Below are positions 63,118-64,000 of a stretch of DNA of 64,000 bases, piece by piece. The notes under the pieces were generated by a model. It ran no database searches. It had not been told where the DNA came from and worked only from the letters and a program-made list of their open reading frames with translations. Source of the DNA: Dallia pectoralis. Its lineage: Eukaryota > Chordata > Actinopteri > Esociformes > Umbridae. The stretch spans positions 12,279,425 through 12,343,424 of the forward strand of contig CM055745.1 in assembly GCA_029465975.1 (NCBI GenBank), read 5' to 3'. The position numbers were made by a program, and so were the translations under genes. Numbering within the stretch: position 1 is the first letter of the stretch; each line of letters begins with the position of its first letter.

Positions 63118-64000
63118 GTAAGGGCTTTCAGGCGGAGTCTGTTCGTTAGGGCAACACCCAGACAAAAATGGGCTATAGCCTGTATAGCGGCAACTATGGC
63201 AACCTGTGCAATATGAAACATAACCACACCCATTCAGTCACAGGATGTCTTCAGACTTTGGGTTTACCTAAAGACGCTCAATATCCTTCAAACGATTGGC
63301 CCGTCTGTGTCTCAGTTAGACTGGGGAATGAATCCACATTCCTTAGTCCTCGGCTCAGTGCTCCCTGATTTTAGGCAATTTGAGAGAAGAGCATGTCCCC
63401 ACTTTGACCCATAAGGAATTGACTGTCTCCTACATATGGAGGTCACTAATACAGAAATGAGCCGCGATAAGGACCAGCCTTTCCCACGAGGAGAAAAGAC
63501 CCTGGTTTTCCGATTGAGTGACTCTTTCATTCCCTGGTTATACAACTTGAGCTGGGTGGACAGGGATCTGAGAAGGCAAAATAACACCGGCATCATGTTT
63601 TGGTAATATTCAATTGAGAAAACTCTAGGCAAACTATGTACTTATAATAATAGCAGTAGAGGAACATTAACACAGACCCACTATGTTGGACTTGCTGCAA
63701 AAAAGCCTACAAATAGTTAAGTCTCACGTGTAACATCCAGTTGGGTTTAGTTGAAATTAATTCTCTAATTAGCAGCACTGCTTTTAGAGGGGAACAACTA
63801 ATTAGACGATTAAATTGGCTCAATTGCCTCGTGTTATTCGTGTCCTCACGACTGTCAAGCAGAAAGCTTTTGAAAGCCTGGATTAAAATCATGTGATTAA
63901 TTATAATTGGACCATTAGTTGATAATTAGTATTCAGGCCTGTACCATTCTATTGTAAGGAGAAACAGCAGGTGCATACCAAGAGCCCATTAGCATGTTGC
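63118..64000. promoter_or_regulatory. lmo1 intron 2 with TAAT-rich candidate enhancer
   Basis: Unique, repeat-free sequence. 63750-63935 packs homeodomain-type cores: CTAATTAGC, CTAATTAGAC, GATTAAATTGG, GATTAATTATAATTGG and ATAATTAG. The function is inferred from motif density only. Confidence 0.35.

Overview
The window is teleost nuclear DNA. It has spliced vertebrate genes with small exons and GT-AG introns, very long CA/GT microsatellites and minisatellites, hAT and Tc1/mariner elements, and fish-type LINE fragments. The species is not determined; some dispersed repeats resemble salmonid/pike-type ones as I remember them, which is weak evidence. No part looks bacterial, viral or plasmid.

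The gene order matches human 11p15.4, although several human neighbours are absent. From left to right: swap70 5' exons (-, 9531-10580), wee1 (-, 11957-17749), znf143 (-, 19738-31297 plus a noncoding first exon near 32947), a C11orf16/VWA3-like gene (+, 37053-41410), akip1 (-, 43017-43840), rpl27a (-, 45496-48578, with two H/ACA snoRNA candidates in its introns), the 3' part of trim66 (+, 50831-55343) and the first two exons of lmo1 (+, 61918-63117, continuing off the right end). I built exon chains by hand from splice sites and reading phase. wee1 gives 619 codons, znf143 604, the C11orf16-like gene 624, akip1 165 and rpl27a 148, all with consistent phase.

The remaining DNA is mostly tandem arrays. 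1-602 is a LINE endonuclease fragment followed by a 9/18-bp array. 6186-9530 is a 20-bp array. znf143 introns hold about ten arrays. 34628-36258 is a 64-bp array, and 56612-58980 is a 28-bp array grown inside a Tc1-like relic.

The most unusual feature is where these arrays sit. In about a dozen introns, on both strands and in five genes, the array begins at or within about 60 bases of the 5' splice site. In four cases the repeat unit contains the end of the exon plus its donor, so tens of copies of a working splice donor lie in tandem. The swap70 array starts at intron base +1, and one znf143 donor is itself the first GT of a roughly 390-bp GT tract. One znf143 intron uses a GC donor.

The genes are functionally mixed: a cell-cycle kinase, a transcription factor, a ribosomal protein, a PKA-interacting protein, a chromatin reader, a LIM-only cofactor and a Rac/PIP3 signalling protein. 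They form a conserved linkage group, not a pathway.
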